Positions 9,569 to 18,957 of a DNA stretch of 64,000 bases are shown one piece after another. Below the pieces are notes generated by a model that had not been told where the DNA came from, ran no database searches, and saw only the letters and a list, made by a program, of their open reading frames with translations. The first letter of the stretch is position 1. Every line of letters begins with the position of its first letter. The translations under genes and the position numbers were made by a program. Origin of the DNA: Planctomycetota bacterium (GTDB lineage: Bacteria > Planctomycetota > Phycisphaerae > UBA1845 > PWPN01); assembly GCA_029550525.1 (NCBI GenBank), contig JAKPHF010000077.1, positions 124,001 to 188,000 of the forward strand, in the 5' to 3' direction.

Positions 9569-9600
9569 CCAGCCCCTAGCCCCCAGTCCCCAGCCCCTCA
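9569..9600. repeat. Third heptad family (AGCCCCY) array
   Basis: cagcccc tagcccc cagtccc cagcccc tca: exact 7-bp period. Confidence 0.85.
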
Positions 9601-11766
9601 CAATACCTTGATCACAACCAACGTAATGTCGTCGTCCTGGGGGCGGCCTTGGCGGAAGCGTTCGAGGGCGTCGGTGATCGAGCGGCAGATTTGCTCGGCC
9701 GATCCGTTCGCGGCGGCGCGGATCGCCTGGCGCAGTGAGTCTTTGCCGAAATGCTCGCCTTGGGGATTGCGGGCTTCCCAAATCCCGTCCGTGCCGAGGA
9801 CGATGATTTCTCCGGGCGAGAGATTGTCGCGGCGATACTCGCTGTAGGTCTCTTGCGGGTCGATGCCCAACGGCAGATCGCCGCCGTCGAGCTGGCCGAA
9901 CGTGTCGCGGTGCAGATCGTAGGTGATGGCCGGGTCGTGACCGGCGTTGGCCCAGCGGATGGATCGGCGCTCGCTGTCCACAACCGCATAGAACATGGTC
10001 ATGTACCGGCCGAGGGGCGTGTCCTGGCACAACAGTCGATTGACGCTTTGCATCAACTCGGACAGCGGCGGCTTTTGGCCCGCCCGGCTGCGAAGCAGGG
10101 CCCGGGCCGTGGTCATGAGCAGCGCTGCCGCAACCCCGTGGCCTGTCACGTCGCCCACCGCCACGCCCAGTTCGCGCGGGCCGGCCTCCGCCAGATCCAG
10201 GAAGTCGTAGTAATCGCCACCCGTTTCGTCGCAGTAGATGCTGCGCCCGGCCACGTCCAGTTTTTCGAATTGCGGCGGCTGTGCGGGCAGCAGGTTTTGC
10301 TGAACCTCCATGGCCAGCGCGAGCGACTGGCGCATGCGGATGCGATCCTCGAGTTGAGGCACCATGGCGTTGAATGCCTGCCCGAGTGCCCCGAGTTCGT
10401 CGCGGGTACGGACGCGGACGCGTGCGTCGAAGTCGCCCGCTGCCACTCGCCGGGCGCCTTCGACCAGTTCGCTGACCGGCCGCGTCACCGTGCGCGACCC
10501 GGCCAGCGAGATGCCCAACACCACCACCGCGACCACGCCGAGCGTGGCCACCGTCAAGCGCGACTGCGATCGCGTCAGCGACAAAACCGACTCTTCCGCG
10601 CGAATCGCCTCCGTCACCACCTCGGCTTGCGGTACGATCACCGTCAGGAACGCCCGCCGGCCCCAGATGGGGCTGTACGCCCACAGCGTGGGCTGGCCCT
10701 GGTACGCGAGTTGCCGAACGTTCGAGCGGCCCTCGTACATGTCGCGGATGATCAGCGCCGCGACGGCCGGGTCGTCGGGCGTGAGCCAGCTTCGGTCCGG
10801 TGGCGCGTGCCACTGCCCTTCGTGCTCGCGCTCGGCGGGCTCGGCCAAGACCAACATGCCCAGTTGCTCGGGCGTATACGCGGCCAGATCGAATTCTCGC
10901 GGCGCGCTCAGATCCCACGGCTCGTCCAGCGGTTCGAGTGCGGTCACCTTGGCGGTGGACGAGCCGAACCGCGGCAGCCTCGCCCGTTCGAGCAGAGCGG
11001 ATACCGTGATGTCGATTCCGGTGACGCCGGCGATCTGACCGTCCGGACCACGGACGGCCATGGCCGCGGTCAAAACGGTGCGCCGAGAAGTCGCGTCGGT
11101 ATAGGGCAAAGTCCAGACGACGTCCGAGCCCATCTTCGCTCGCGCGTACCAGCGCCGCTGCCTCGGGTCGTAGTCGACCGGGTAGCCGCCGTGGCCGGGA
11201 TACGAGCAGTGCACGCCGCTTTCGAGGCTGGTGAAGTGCCAGTGGAGCAGATCGCCGTACCTCTCCTGCAGAGCCCGGTATGTGGGCACGGCCTGGGCCA
11301 GGCGGAGCATGTCTTGTCGCGTGGATGACTGCAGCATGCCGGGAGGGAGCTTGAACACCGGCTCGTTCAGCGAGATGGGCACGGGCATGAAGTGCCGCCG
11401 ACCGATCACCCTCAGATGACGCGGCGAGAAGTTCAGATCCGGCGGCGGACGCTCGCCGTCAAAGTCCTCCGCCAGGTACAACTCGCGCTCGGGCGGCGAT
11501 TCGACCGCCAGGCACTTTTCCACTTCGCGAGCCTGCAGTTGCAGCGCCAGGTTGACCAGATTGCCTTCGCGGCCGATCAGTGCGGCCTTGTCGCTGACCA
11601 GTTGCTCCAGTTGCGTGCGAGTCAGTTGGGTCAGGCCGTGACGAGCTCGTGCCCCCAACTGCTCGCCCAAGCGGGCTGTGGCCCGGTTGGCCAGCAACGT
11701 GACCGTCGCCACCGGGACCAGCGCGATAGCCAGAAGCAGAAAGAGGAGTTTCCAGCGGATGGACAT
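9598..11766 (-). CDS. Membrane sensor PP2C-type (SpoIIE/RsbU) serine phosphatase with Cache and HAMP regions
   Basis: N-terminal TM, dCache-like periplasmic region, HAMP-like VTRPVSELVEGARRVAAGDFDARV, then AMEVQQNLLPAQPPQ...GGDYYDFLDL...GDVTGHGVAAALLM...LGTDGIWEARNPQGE. Confidence 0.92.
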   Translation of the reverse strand: MSIRWKLLFLLLAIALVPVATVTLLANRATARLGEQLGARARHGLTQLTRTQLEQLVSDKAALIGREGNLVNLALQLQAREVEKCLAVESPPERELYLAEDFDGERPPPDLNFSPRHLRVIGRRHFMPVPISLNEPVFKLPPGMLQSSTRQDMLRLAQAVPTYRALQERYGDLLHWHFTSLESGVHCSYPGHGGYPVDYDPRQRRWYARAKMGSDVVWTLPYTDATSRRTVLTAAMAVRGPDGQIAGVTGIDITVSALLERARLPRFGSSTAKVTALEPLDEPWDLSAPREFDLAAYTPEQLGMLVLAEPAEREHEGQWHAPPDRSWLTPDDPAVAALIIRDMYEGRSNVRQLAYQGQPTLWAYSPIWGRRAFLTVIVPQAEVVTEAIRAEESVLSLTRSQSRLTVATLGVVAVVVLGISLAGSRTVTRPVSELVEGARRVAAGDFDARVRVRTRDELGALGQAFNAMVPQLEDRIRMRQSLALAMEVQQNLLPAQPPQFEKLDVAGRSIYCDETGGDYYDFLDLAEAGPRELGVAVGDVTGHGVAAALLMTTARALLRSRAGQKPPLSELMQSVNRLLCQDTPLGRYMTMFYAVVDSERRSIRWANAGHDPAITYDLHRDTFGQLDGGDLPLGIDPQETYSEYRRDNLSPGEIIVLGTDGIWEARNPQGEHFGKDSLRQAIRAAANGSAEQICRSITDALERFRQGRPQDDDITLVVIKVL

Positions 11767-11950
11767 ACGTCAGGTCCGGGACCGAACAAACTGAAACAAT
11801 CCGGACGTACGCCGGGTCCGGTCCGCTGAGCATCATACTGCCGATTGGGATTGCTTTCACGTCGTGTACTGAATCGTTTTGGGCCTGGAAGGCCGAAGGC
11901 ACACCGGCGGGAGCCGGGTGCCGGTCAGAAGCGGCCTCGGAGCCAGGGCG

Positions 11951-12589
11951 TCAGCTCGCGGCTGGCTGCGTGGAAGGCGAGGGGGCCGGCTCGGCAGGAG
12001 GAACCGTGGCTGTGCCCGGATACCGCTGCAGGATGTCGGTCAGGATCGCTTGTTCCATCCAGCCGTCGCGCCCCAGGGGAATCCACCGCTCGATGTCGGT
12101 GGTTTTTTCCATCCGGCCGGTCGCGGTCGGGGCGGCAGGGCTGTAGAGCCGCAGGACGCCCGCCGGATTGTCCACCAGCCGTTCGGGCAGCGAATAGCGG
12201 TAGCGATTCACCTCGACCGTCAACTCGTATTCCGGCCGGGCGGTCGGCGTGATGGTCACGACCGCCTGCCGGCGGATCGGGTGCAGGTTGGCTTCCGCCC
12301 AAGCGTAGGCGGGCTGGGGCTGCGGCCGCCAGGGCTCGAACCACACGCCAGTGGTCTCGGGCCGCGTGGTGATCACGCCTTCGGCCCGGTCCTGGCGGTC
12401 GGGCTGGAGATAGTACTTGCGGAGCGTGTCGCCTGTCGCCTGCCAGAGGGCTTCGAATTGCTCGGGTGACCCGACGGTCACCCGCATGCTGGTCGGCGTC
12501 GTGGGCTCCATCGGGGCCGTGCAGCCCGTCAGCAACGCCGCCGCTGCCAGGATCGCCGTCATGCCATAGCCGATGGATCTGCTCGTCAT
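11951..12589 (-). CDS. Hypothetical lipoprotein
   Basis: Lipobox ILAAAALLTGC at N-terminus; no recognised domain. Confidence 0.65.
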   Translation of the reverse strand: MTSRSIGYGMTAILAAAALLTGCTAPMEPTTPTSMRVTVGSPEQFEALWQATGDTLRKYYLQPDRQDRAEGVITTRPETTGVWFEPWRPQPQPAYAWAEANLHPIRRQAVVTITPTARPEYELTVEVNRYRYSLPERLVDNPAGVLRLYSPAAPTATGRMEKTTDIERWIPLGRDGWMEQAILTDILQRYPGTATVPPAEPAPSPSTQPAAS

Positions 12590-12662
12590 GGCGGTTGTTA
12601 TACCCGTCCGGCCGCCCCGATGCCACTGCGGGGCGGGCGTCCCGCCCGCCTTCTTCCCGCAA

Positions 12663-13568
12663 CTACTTCCTGCCCTTCAGCGGCTGGCAGGTGGGGCAGA
12701 CGTGGGTGCCGCGGCCGGCCACGACGAACCGTTCGATGATGCCGCCGCAGGTGCGACAGGCCTGCCCTTGCCGGCCATAGACGCGATGGCGAGTCTGAAA
12801 CGTGCCGCGGGCGTTGTTCGCGTCGCGATAGTCGCTGATGCTCGAGCCGCCTGCCCGGATGGCTTCGGCGAGCACGTGGCGAATGGCCAGCCGTAACCGC
12901 CGCACCGCCTCGGGATCGAGATCGGCGGCCGGCGTCAGCGGGTGGATGCCCGCCCGGTGCAGCGCCTCATCGCAGTAGATGTTGCCCAGACCGCTGATGG
13001 GCAGCTGGTCCATGAGCAAGGCCTTGATCTGCCGCTTGCGAGCCAGGGCAGCTCCCAGCGCGGGCAGCGAAATCTTCAGCGGGTCGGCACCGATGGGAGG
13101 CAAACGCCGACCCTGCCAAGCCGCGCTTCGCGTCGACTCGTTTCCAACAGCCGTCTCATCAACCAGCCAGATGCCGCCGAACCGGCGGGGATCGCAGAAC
13201 CGAAGCTGAGCGTCTTGCCCGACCAAGGCGATCACCAGGTGCGTGTGCCGCTCCAGCGGCTCAGCGGAATCGATCACGATGAGACGCCCGGTCATGCCCA
13301 GGTGCACATACATGACCAGTTCGGACGGCGACTGTGCCCCTCGGCACGAGCGGCGTCGGGCGGTCTTGCTCTCGTCACGAAGGAGAATGCGAATCTGCTT
13401 GCCACAGCGGCGCACGTCGGCGATGTGCCGGCCGACCAGCCGTTCGATCGGTCCGCCGTTGCCGTGCACGATGTCGCGGCGATGCAGTGTGACGTGTGCG
13501 ATGGTCCGGCCCAGGATGCGGCGGGCCAAACCTCGGGCGACGGTCTCAACTTCAGGTAGCTCCGGCAC
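12663..13568 (-). CDS. mutM: Formamidopyrimidine-DNA glycosylase
   Basis: MPELPEVETVARGLARRI start; LPISGLGNIYCDEALHRAGIHP; C-terminal zinc finger CRTCGGIIERFVVAGRGTHVCPTCQ. Confidence 0.97.
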   Translation of the reverse strand: MPELPEVETVARGLARRILGRTIAHVTLHRRDIVHGNGGPIERLVGRHIADVRRCGKQIRILLRDESKTARRRSCRGAQSPSELVMYVHLGMTGRLIVIDSAEPLERHTHLVIALVGQDAQLRFCDPRRFGGIWLVDETAVGNESTRSAAWQGRRLPPIGADPLKISLPALGAALARKRQIKALLMDQLPISGLGNIYCDEALHRAGIHPLTPAADLDPEAVRRLRLAIRHVLAEAIRAGGSSISDYRDANNARGTFQTRHRVYGRQGQACRTCGGIIERFVVAGRGTHVCPTCQPLKGRK

Positions 13569-13603
13569 GCCAGATCTCGCTGCAGGTGAGGAACGCAGTT
13601 GTC

Positions 13604-14368
13604 TTACCGCTCTGCTGGTGCGGTTTCCGCAGGCATGGGTTCTGCGGGCGCGGTTCCGGCGGAGTCCGCTGCCGGAGCCGTCGTCACGGCGGACTGACCC
13701 GGGCCGAGTACGGCGGTGACCGCCTTGTCGATCTCGGTCGCGTAGTCGGGCTGGAATGGTTCAGCCGGTATGTTTGCCGACTCGACCGCCAGGCGCATCG
13801 CGTCAATGAACTGGTTGAGTTCCGCCTCGGTGAGCCGGTTGTGGCCGTCACGCTGCTTGGAGTTGTGTTCTCGCATCGGTACCAGCATCTCTTCGATCTG
13901 GCCGCGGGGAATGGCGCCCTCGGCGATGCCTCGCAGGAAACGGTCGAACAGGAGCATGGTCTCGGCTCGCTCGTCATCGGACTGCGGATGGGCCAGCTCG
14001 TACTGGTGTCGGATGGCTTCCACCTGTACGAGGTTAAAGAACGGACCGCTCGCCAGGTTGGTGAGAATCGCTTTGAACTGCGTGAAGCTCATGCGACCCT
14101 GCTCGAACGCATCGGCTACGCGCGTGATGTTGTGCTTCAACAGTGCCTTCTGCTCGGCGGGCAGGTCGGCCTTCTCGATTTCCGCGACCAGCGGTCCACG
14201 GGCGAAACTCGCCGCCCAGCGTGGAAAGTTGTACGCAACGTATGTGACCAGTCCGCCGCAGATCAGGATCAAGACCAGCAGGATGGTCCCGATGATCTTG
14301 AGCACGGGAATGCGATGGCGATGGGGCTGTGGATAGTGTTGTGACGGTGAGTATTGCTCATAATCCAT
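13604..14368 (-). CDS. Hypothetical single-pass membrane protein
   Basis: IPVLKIIGTILLVLILICGGLVTYVAY TM segment; codon usage consistent with coding. Confidence 0.6.
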   Translation of the reverse strand: MDYEQYSPSQHYPQPHRHRIPVLKIIGTILLVLILICGGLVTYVAYNFPRWAASFARGPLVAEIEKADLPAEQKALLKHNITRVADAFEQGRMSFTQFKAILTNLASGPFFNLVQVEAIRHQYELAHPQSDDERAETMLLFDRFLRGIAEGAIPRGQIEEMLVPMREHNSKQRDGHNRLTEAELNQFIDAMRLAVESANIPAEPFQPDYATEIDKAVTAVLGPGQSAVTTAPAADSAGTAPAEPMPAETAPAER

Positions 14369-14495
14369 GCTTCACCTCGCCCCTGATTCTACCCGTTCGA
14401 GCGGCCGAAGGCTCGCCTTCGTCGCCGGTCCTGACGCGAATGGCGGGATTCAGCGGGTCGCGGGAATGCGCTGGTCTGCTCACCCATAAGAACAG

Positions 14496-14530
14496 CGAGG
14501 GTGCAGGAGCCGGTGACTCCCGCACCCTCG
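14496..14530 (-). terminator. Hairpin downstream of the vWA/TSP3 gene
   Basis: CGAGGGTGC...GCACCCTCG stem. Confidence 0.5.
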
Positions 14531-14555
14531 CGGACGTTTTCGTGCCTTTTTTCCG

Positions 14556-17500
14556 TTATTGGCCGACCCGGATTTCGAACCGCGGGCCGGGCTGCATGGG
14601 CATGGAACTGCTGCCCGCGACGGAATAGCTGCCGTACGACAGCCACAGCTGGTACGTTCCGGGCACGCCGGCCACATGCAGCGTCAGCGTGGCCACCCTG
14701 GATGGACCGATGCCCATCTCCGCCGAGGCGACGCCGCCGATCGACGACAAGCCCACGAAGTAATCTTCGGCCGGTGTGTTCATCGGACCATGGAGATAGT
14801 CGAGTCCCGGCATGCCCGTCCAGGTGGTGGCGCCCGGTTCGAGGGCTTTGCTCGCACAGGCGGCGTCGCGAACCGTGCTCCGGCATACGATGCGGAGGCG
14901 GGAATCGCGAACCTCCCAGTCGAACAGGCCGGCGTTGTAGCGGCTCGGCAAGGGCTGCGTGCTCAGCCCCGCCCAGGTGAGCAGATCGGCCGCAGGAGTC
15001 CAGCCGGTGGCATCGACGGTGATGAGGTTAGCAGCGTCCACCGACGGCATTGCATCCCATGTTCTCAGCGGCTCGGTCGTGGCGACCACCACATCGACCA
15101 CGATCGTCCCGCCGGTCGCAGGCAGGTTCGCATGGAGATCATGGCCGCCATGCGTGACGAAGTAGGCGAAGACTCCTTGTTGCGGCGTCGGGAGGAGCTC
15201 GACCGGTTCTTCTTCGCAGAAGAGTAATCCCCTCAGCATGGGTTTGGCGAGGCTCAGCAGGCCGAAGCCTTGGAGGCCCTCGCCTTGGCCTTCATCCTCT
15301 TCCTCCTCGCACGCATCGCCGATGCCGTCCTGGTCGGTGTCGGCCTGATCCGCATTGGGGACGAACGGACAATTGTCGCATTCGTTCCCAATGCCGTCGC
15401 CATCATCATCGTCCTGCCAGGGGTTGTAGACCGTCAAACAATTGTCACAACTGTCGCCGACCCAATCGCAGTCGAAATCGGGCTGCCACAGGCCGTTCGG
15501 GTAAACAAAGCCGATCGTGGTCGCACATTCGCCGTCGGAATCACCGGTCTTGTACTCCACCAGCGGATTGGCCACGTCGACGCAGCAATCGCAGGCATCA
15601 CCGACGCCGTCCTCGTCCTGGTCAGCCTGGTCGGGATTGTACCACGGACAGTTGTCGCTCTCGTTGGCGACACCATCTCCGTCAATGTCGGGATCGCATG
15701 CATCACCCACAGAATCGCCGTCGGCATCCTCTTGATCGGGATTCGCGATCTCGGGACAGTTGTCCACGTGGTCGTAAAACCCATCCTCATCCGTGTCCGT
15801 CGGGGGCGGCGGGGGCGGCGGCGGTTCGCAGTCGGGATAGGGCACGATCGCCGGGCCTGCGGAACACTGGATGAATCCCGGCACGATCGCCGGCTCCGTC
15901 ACCGTTTGAAGGTCGGCGAGGCTGATGCTGTTATCCCCATCGATGTCCAGGACGGTGCAAGCAGGCAGGATGTTGCCGGCGTTCGCTGTGAGGCACAACT
16001 GCCACAGCCCGAAATCCACCTCGTCTATATCGCAGTCGTCGTCCAGATCGTACCGCTTCCAGGTCAGGCACTCGTCCGGGCTGGTGCTCCCGCAGTCGTC
16101 GCTGTAATAGGAGGATTCGTCCGCCCCCATGTCCACGCGGCAGTACCGCACCCGGGCATCGCCGTCAAAGTCCCATTTGGTCAAGAGTGACACGTCGCGA
16201 TCGCCCCGATCGAGGCACGGCGATCCACTCGCCAGGTGATAGTCGCTGCCGCCTAGGAACAACGGGTCTGCGCTGATGTTGCCGTATCCGGGAACCGGCG
16301 GCGTATCCTGGATGTTGGAGAAGATGGGCATTTTCCCCGTGAACGGCGCCCCGGAGTTCCCCCAGATGATGCAATTCTTCACCGTGGCCGACTGATGGCT
16401 GGAAACGCCGCCCCCGGTGTTGTCCAGGATGTTGCAGTTCACCAGCGACGGCATGCCGGACGACAAGTAAACGGCACTTCCGGATGGGCAGGTGTTCGCC
16501 TTCACGATACAGTTCGCGATGAGGCACGGACCCGAAGCGAAAATGCCCGCTCCGTTGTTCGCGGCAACGTTCCCGGCGATGGTACAGTTGCGGATCGTCG
16601 CGTCGCTGTCGTCGATCCGGATTCCCGCGCCGGCATCGTCGTTGCCCGTTCCGTCGGCCTGCCCGCCGGTGATGGTGAATCCGTCCAGCAGGACACCATT
16701 CTCGCTCTCGACGCGGACGACGTGGTAGCTGTTCCCCGTGCCGAAGTCGCCAGTCAGCGTCGTCACGTACTGGTGGATGTCGCGCTCGGTAGGATCAGAG
16801 GCGCCATAGCCGGCGAAGCCGCCGATCAGTTGAACGCAACCGGGCAACACGAAGGAGGCGTTTCGGTTCTGTGTGTAGCTCTGGGTGACGGGGTCCCAGT
16901 CGGCCCGGTACGTTCCCTGGCCCACCCAAATCACGTCGCCGGCTTGCGCGACCGCCAAGGCATCCTGGACGTGTCGAAACGCAGTGGCCCAGCTCTTGCC
17001 GTCGGCCGGGCCCTGGTTGCGACCGTCCACGAATATCCGGGCGTGGACCGGGCTTGGCCCGTTATCGAGATCGATGCCTCTGATCGTTCCGGCGGCCACG
17101 TCGCAAACATCGGGAATGTTGTTGTTGGGAGCGACGTCCACTCCGCACGCGTCCGGCGTGCCATCCGGACTGCAAGCTGCCTCGCCCCAGTGGTGGACAC
17201 TGCACCAGCATTGTGAGCAGAGCAACGTGAACTGCCGAACCGCCTGGCCGCCCGAGGGCTGAACCATGCTCTGGGCACAGTTGAAGTGCCCGATGTACTG
17301 ATCGAGAAAGGGCTGAGGCGCCGGAGCGTCGTATGTGTTGGCGAGCGTTCGGAGGAACGGCTCCGGCGTGTTCTCCGTGCGGCAGGCGCACGAGGCGTTG
17401 ACCAGCACCGTGCAGATCATCGCCGGAGGCATCCCGGCGGCGTAGCCCGTGCCGGTTCTGAGGGCCGTCGCCGCCTGGAGGGCGTACGGGATATCCGTAA

Positions 17501-18020
17501 CCGGAGTCGGCTCGCCGTCGGTGGACAGCACCACCAGCCGCTTGGTGCCATGAGCACGGGCGCGAAACTCGTCGATTGCCGCATACAGCGCCTCCGAGAT
17601 GGAGGTCGTACTGTTCATGTGCTTCATCTGCTCGATGGCCGAGATCAGCGCCGCCACGGTGGCCGGACCGTCGATGCGAGTCAGCGGAATCTCCACTCTC
17701 GCCGATTGCGAAAATTGAATGATCGAAATTGCCACCGAGCCATCCTGCGGGATGAATGCATGGGGCCCCGAAAGACAGTTGATGATCCCTTGCTTCTGCA
17801 GCATCCACGGTCCTGAAGCATCGGGCGGCAGACTGTTGGAGCTATCGACCAGGAAAATGATGTCGATGGTCTCGAGACCGGTTGCGCTCCCGGCGCCCAG
17901 GTTCAGTGGCGGCAACTGACTGTACTGCAGACTCACCTGCGAGGGTTCTTCCGCCGCGTACAGCGCAGAACAGATCAGTGCGGAGCCGAACAGGAGTGCC
18001 GTCGTGTGTGCTTTCAACAT
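14556..18020 (-). CDS. Large secreted mosaic protein: vWA, right-handed beta-helix, dockerin/EF-hand-like, TSP type-3 repeats
   Basis: Signal peptide; MIDAS IIFLVDSSNS; NCTIAGNVAANNGAGIFAS beta-helix repeats; DIDEVDFGLWQLCL / DIDGDNSISLADL; DTDEDGFYDHVDNCPEIANPDQEDADGDSVGDACD TSP3 repeats. Confidence 0.88.
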   Translation of the reverse strand: MLKAHTTALLFGSALICSALYAAEEPSQVSLQYSQLPPLNLGAGSATGLETIDIIFLVDSSNSLPPDASGPWMLQKQGIINCLSGPHAFIPQDGSVAISIIQFSQSARVEIPLTRIDGPATVAALISAIEQMKHMNSTTSISEALYAAIDEFRARAHGTKRLVVLSTDGEPTPVTDIPYALQAATALRTGTGYAAGMPPAMICTVLVNASCACRTENTPEPFLRTLANTYDAPAPQPFLDQYIGHFNCAQSMVQPSGGQAVRQFTLLCSQCWCSVHHWGEAACSPDGTPDACGVDVAPNNNIPDVCDVAAGTIRGIDLDNGPSPVHARIFVDGRNQGPADGKSWATAFRHVQDALAVAQAGDVIWVGQGTYRADWDPVTQSYTQNRNASFVLPGCVQLIGGFAGYGASDPTERDIHQYVTTLTGDFGTGNSYHVVRVESENGVLLDGFTITGGQADGTGNDDAGAGIRIDDSDATIRNCTIAGNVAANNGAGIFASGPCLIANCIVKANTCPSGSAVYLSSGMPSLVNCNILDNTGGGVSSHQSATVKNCIIWGNSGAPFTGKMPIFSNIQDTPPVPGYGNISADPLFLGGSDYHLASGSPCLDRGDRDVSLLTKWDFDGDARVRYCRVDMGADESSYYSDDCGSTSPDECLTWKRYDLDDDCDIDEVDFGLWQLCLTANAGNILPACTVLDIDGDNSISLADLQTVTEPAIVPGFIQCSAGPAIVPYPDCEPPPPPPPPTDTDEDGFYDHVDNCPEIANPDQEDADGDSVGDACDPDIDGDGVANESDNCPWYNPDQADQDEDGVGDACDCCVDVANPLVEYKTGDSDGECATTIGFVYPNGLWQPDFDCDWVGDSCDNCLTVYNPWQDDDDGDGIGNECDNCPFVPNADQADTDQDGIGDACEEEEDEGQGEGLQGFGLLSLAKPMLRGLLFCEEEPVELLPTPQQGVFAYFVTHGGHDLHANLPATGGTIVVDVVVATTEPLRTWDAMPSVDAANLITVDATGWTPAADLLTWAGLSTQPLPSRYNAGLFDWEVRDSRLRIVCRSTVRDAACASKALEPGATTWTGMPGLDYLHGPMNTPAEDYFVGLSSIGGVASAEMGIGPSRVATLTLHVAGVPGTYQLWLSYGSYSVAGSSSMPMQPGPRFEIRVGQ

Positions 18021-18080
18021 GTGTCATCTTCCTGAGATAGGCTGATCCCGAGCTAGAACCGTCTTCGCGCTCGATACTAA

Positions 18081-18741
18081 TTAGAACCGGCGAGACCGGA
18101 CTCGCCAAGCACGCCGGAAAGCCGATCCGCCGGCGAGCAGATACAACAGCAAAGAGGAAGGTTCCGGAGCCAGCACCAGCGACTCCAGAACACCCCTGAT
18201 CCGCACTCGGTCGGCCGCCTGAAAGTCGAGGCTGCGGTGCCGGAACAGCTCCAGTGGAGGGGGGCTGGTGGGAAGAGCATCGCTCGTGAAGACGCTGCCG
18301 TCGTAGCTGCTCAAGTTCACGACCAGCTCGGAGACCGACATCCCCATCGACTCGAATCCGATGGCCGTGATATCAAAAACGCTTCTGTGCCCTTCAACGT
18401 TCCGGATGCCGATGCCGCAATTGCTGCCGCTGACCGCCGCATGCCAATTGCCGACGACCAACGAGAAAACGGACGCCTCCGACGTGTACAATCCATACTT
18501 CGGGTTGTCGGGCCAGCTGTCCGGGACGGTTGGATCGAACGTGTAGGAGCCGACGAACGCATCTCCGGTCGCGACCAGTCCCGCCCAGTTATTGTCCGGA
18601 TCTTCCACTGTGTCGATGTGTCCCGCGAAACCAGTAGGTGAGCAGCACCTCCTGGGCCGCTTGAAGTCCTGGAGCAGGGATCGCGATGAGTGAAAAAACT
18701 GCGGTCAGCGTGACGCCGGGTGGAATGGGGCGCTGCTTCAT
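18081..18741 (-). pseudogene. PEP-CTERM sorting-domain protein with apparent +1 frameshift
   Basis: C-terminus APEPSSLLLYLLAGGSAFRRAWRVRSRRF is a PEP-CTERM signal. Signal peptide MKQRPIPPGVTLTAVFSLIAIPAPGLQAAQEVLLTYWF starts at ATG 18741 in a different frame; one extra base near TTTCGCGGG separates it from AGHIDTVEDPDNNW. Confidence 0.7.
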
Positions 18742-18957
18742 GTCCTCTTTCTCCGCGAATGAGTAAGGATCACTAGGTGATATATCCTGAACTCGGCCTC
18801 TATATTATCCAGGTCTGAATTTCTGTCCACCCCGCTGACGTTTAGACGGCATCCAGAAGATTGGTCGGACCTTTCACAAGCGCTAACCCATGGGCTGATG
18901 ATCGTTCGTCTTGCTGCCGACCGGCGGAGGCGCTTGCAGGGGCAGCAGCCGGGTTCT

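Noticed and set aside
9422-10918. 498-aa minus-strand ORF in the PP2C region
   Set aside because: Out-of-frame shadow of the PP2C gene; R/G/A-rich, and its C-terminal part translates intergenic repeats (GWGLGARGW).
9751-11328. 525-aa plus-strand ORF
   Set aside because: Antisense shadow of the Cache-HAMP-PP2C phosphatase.
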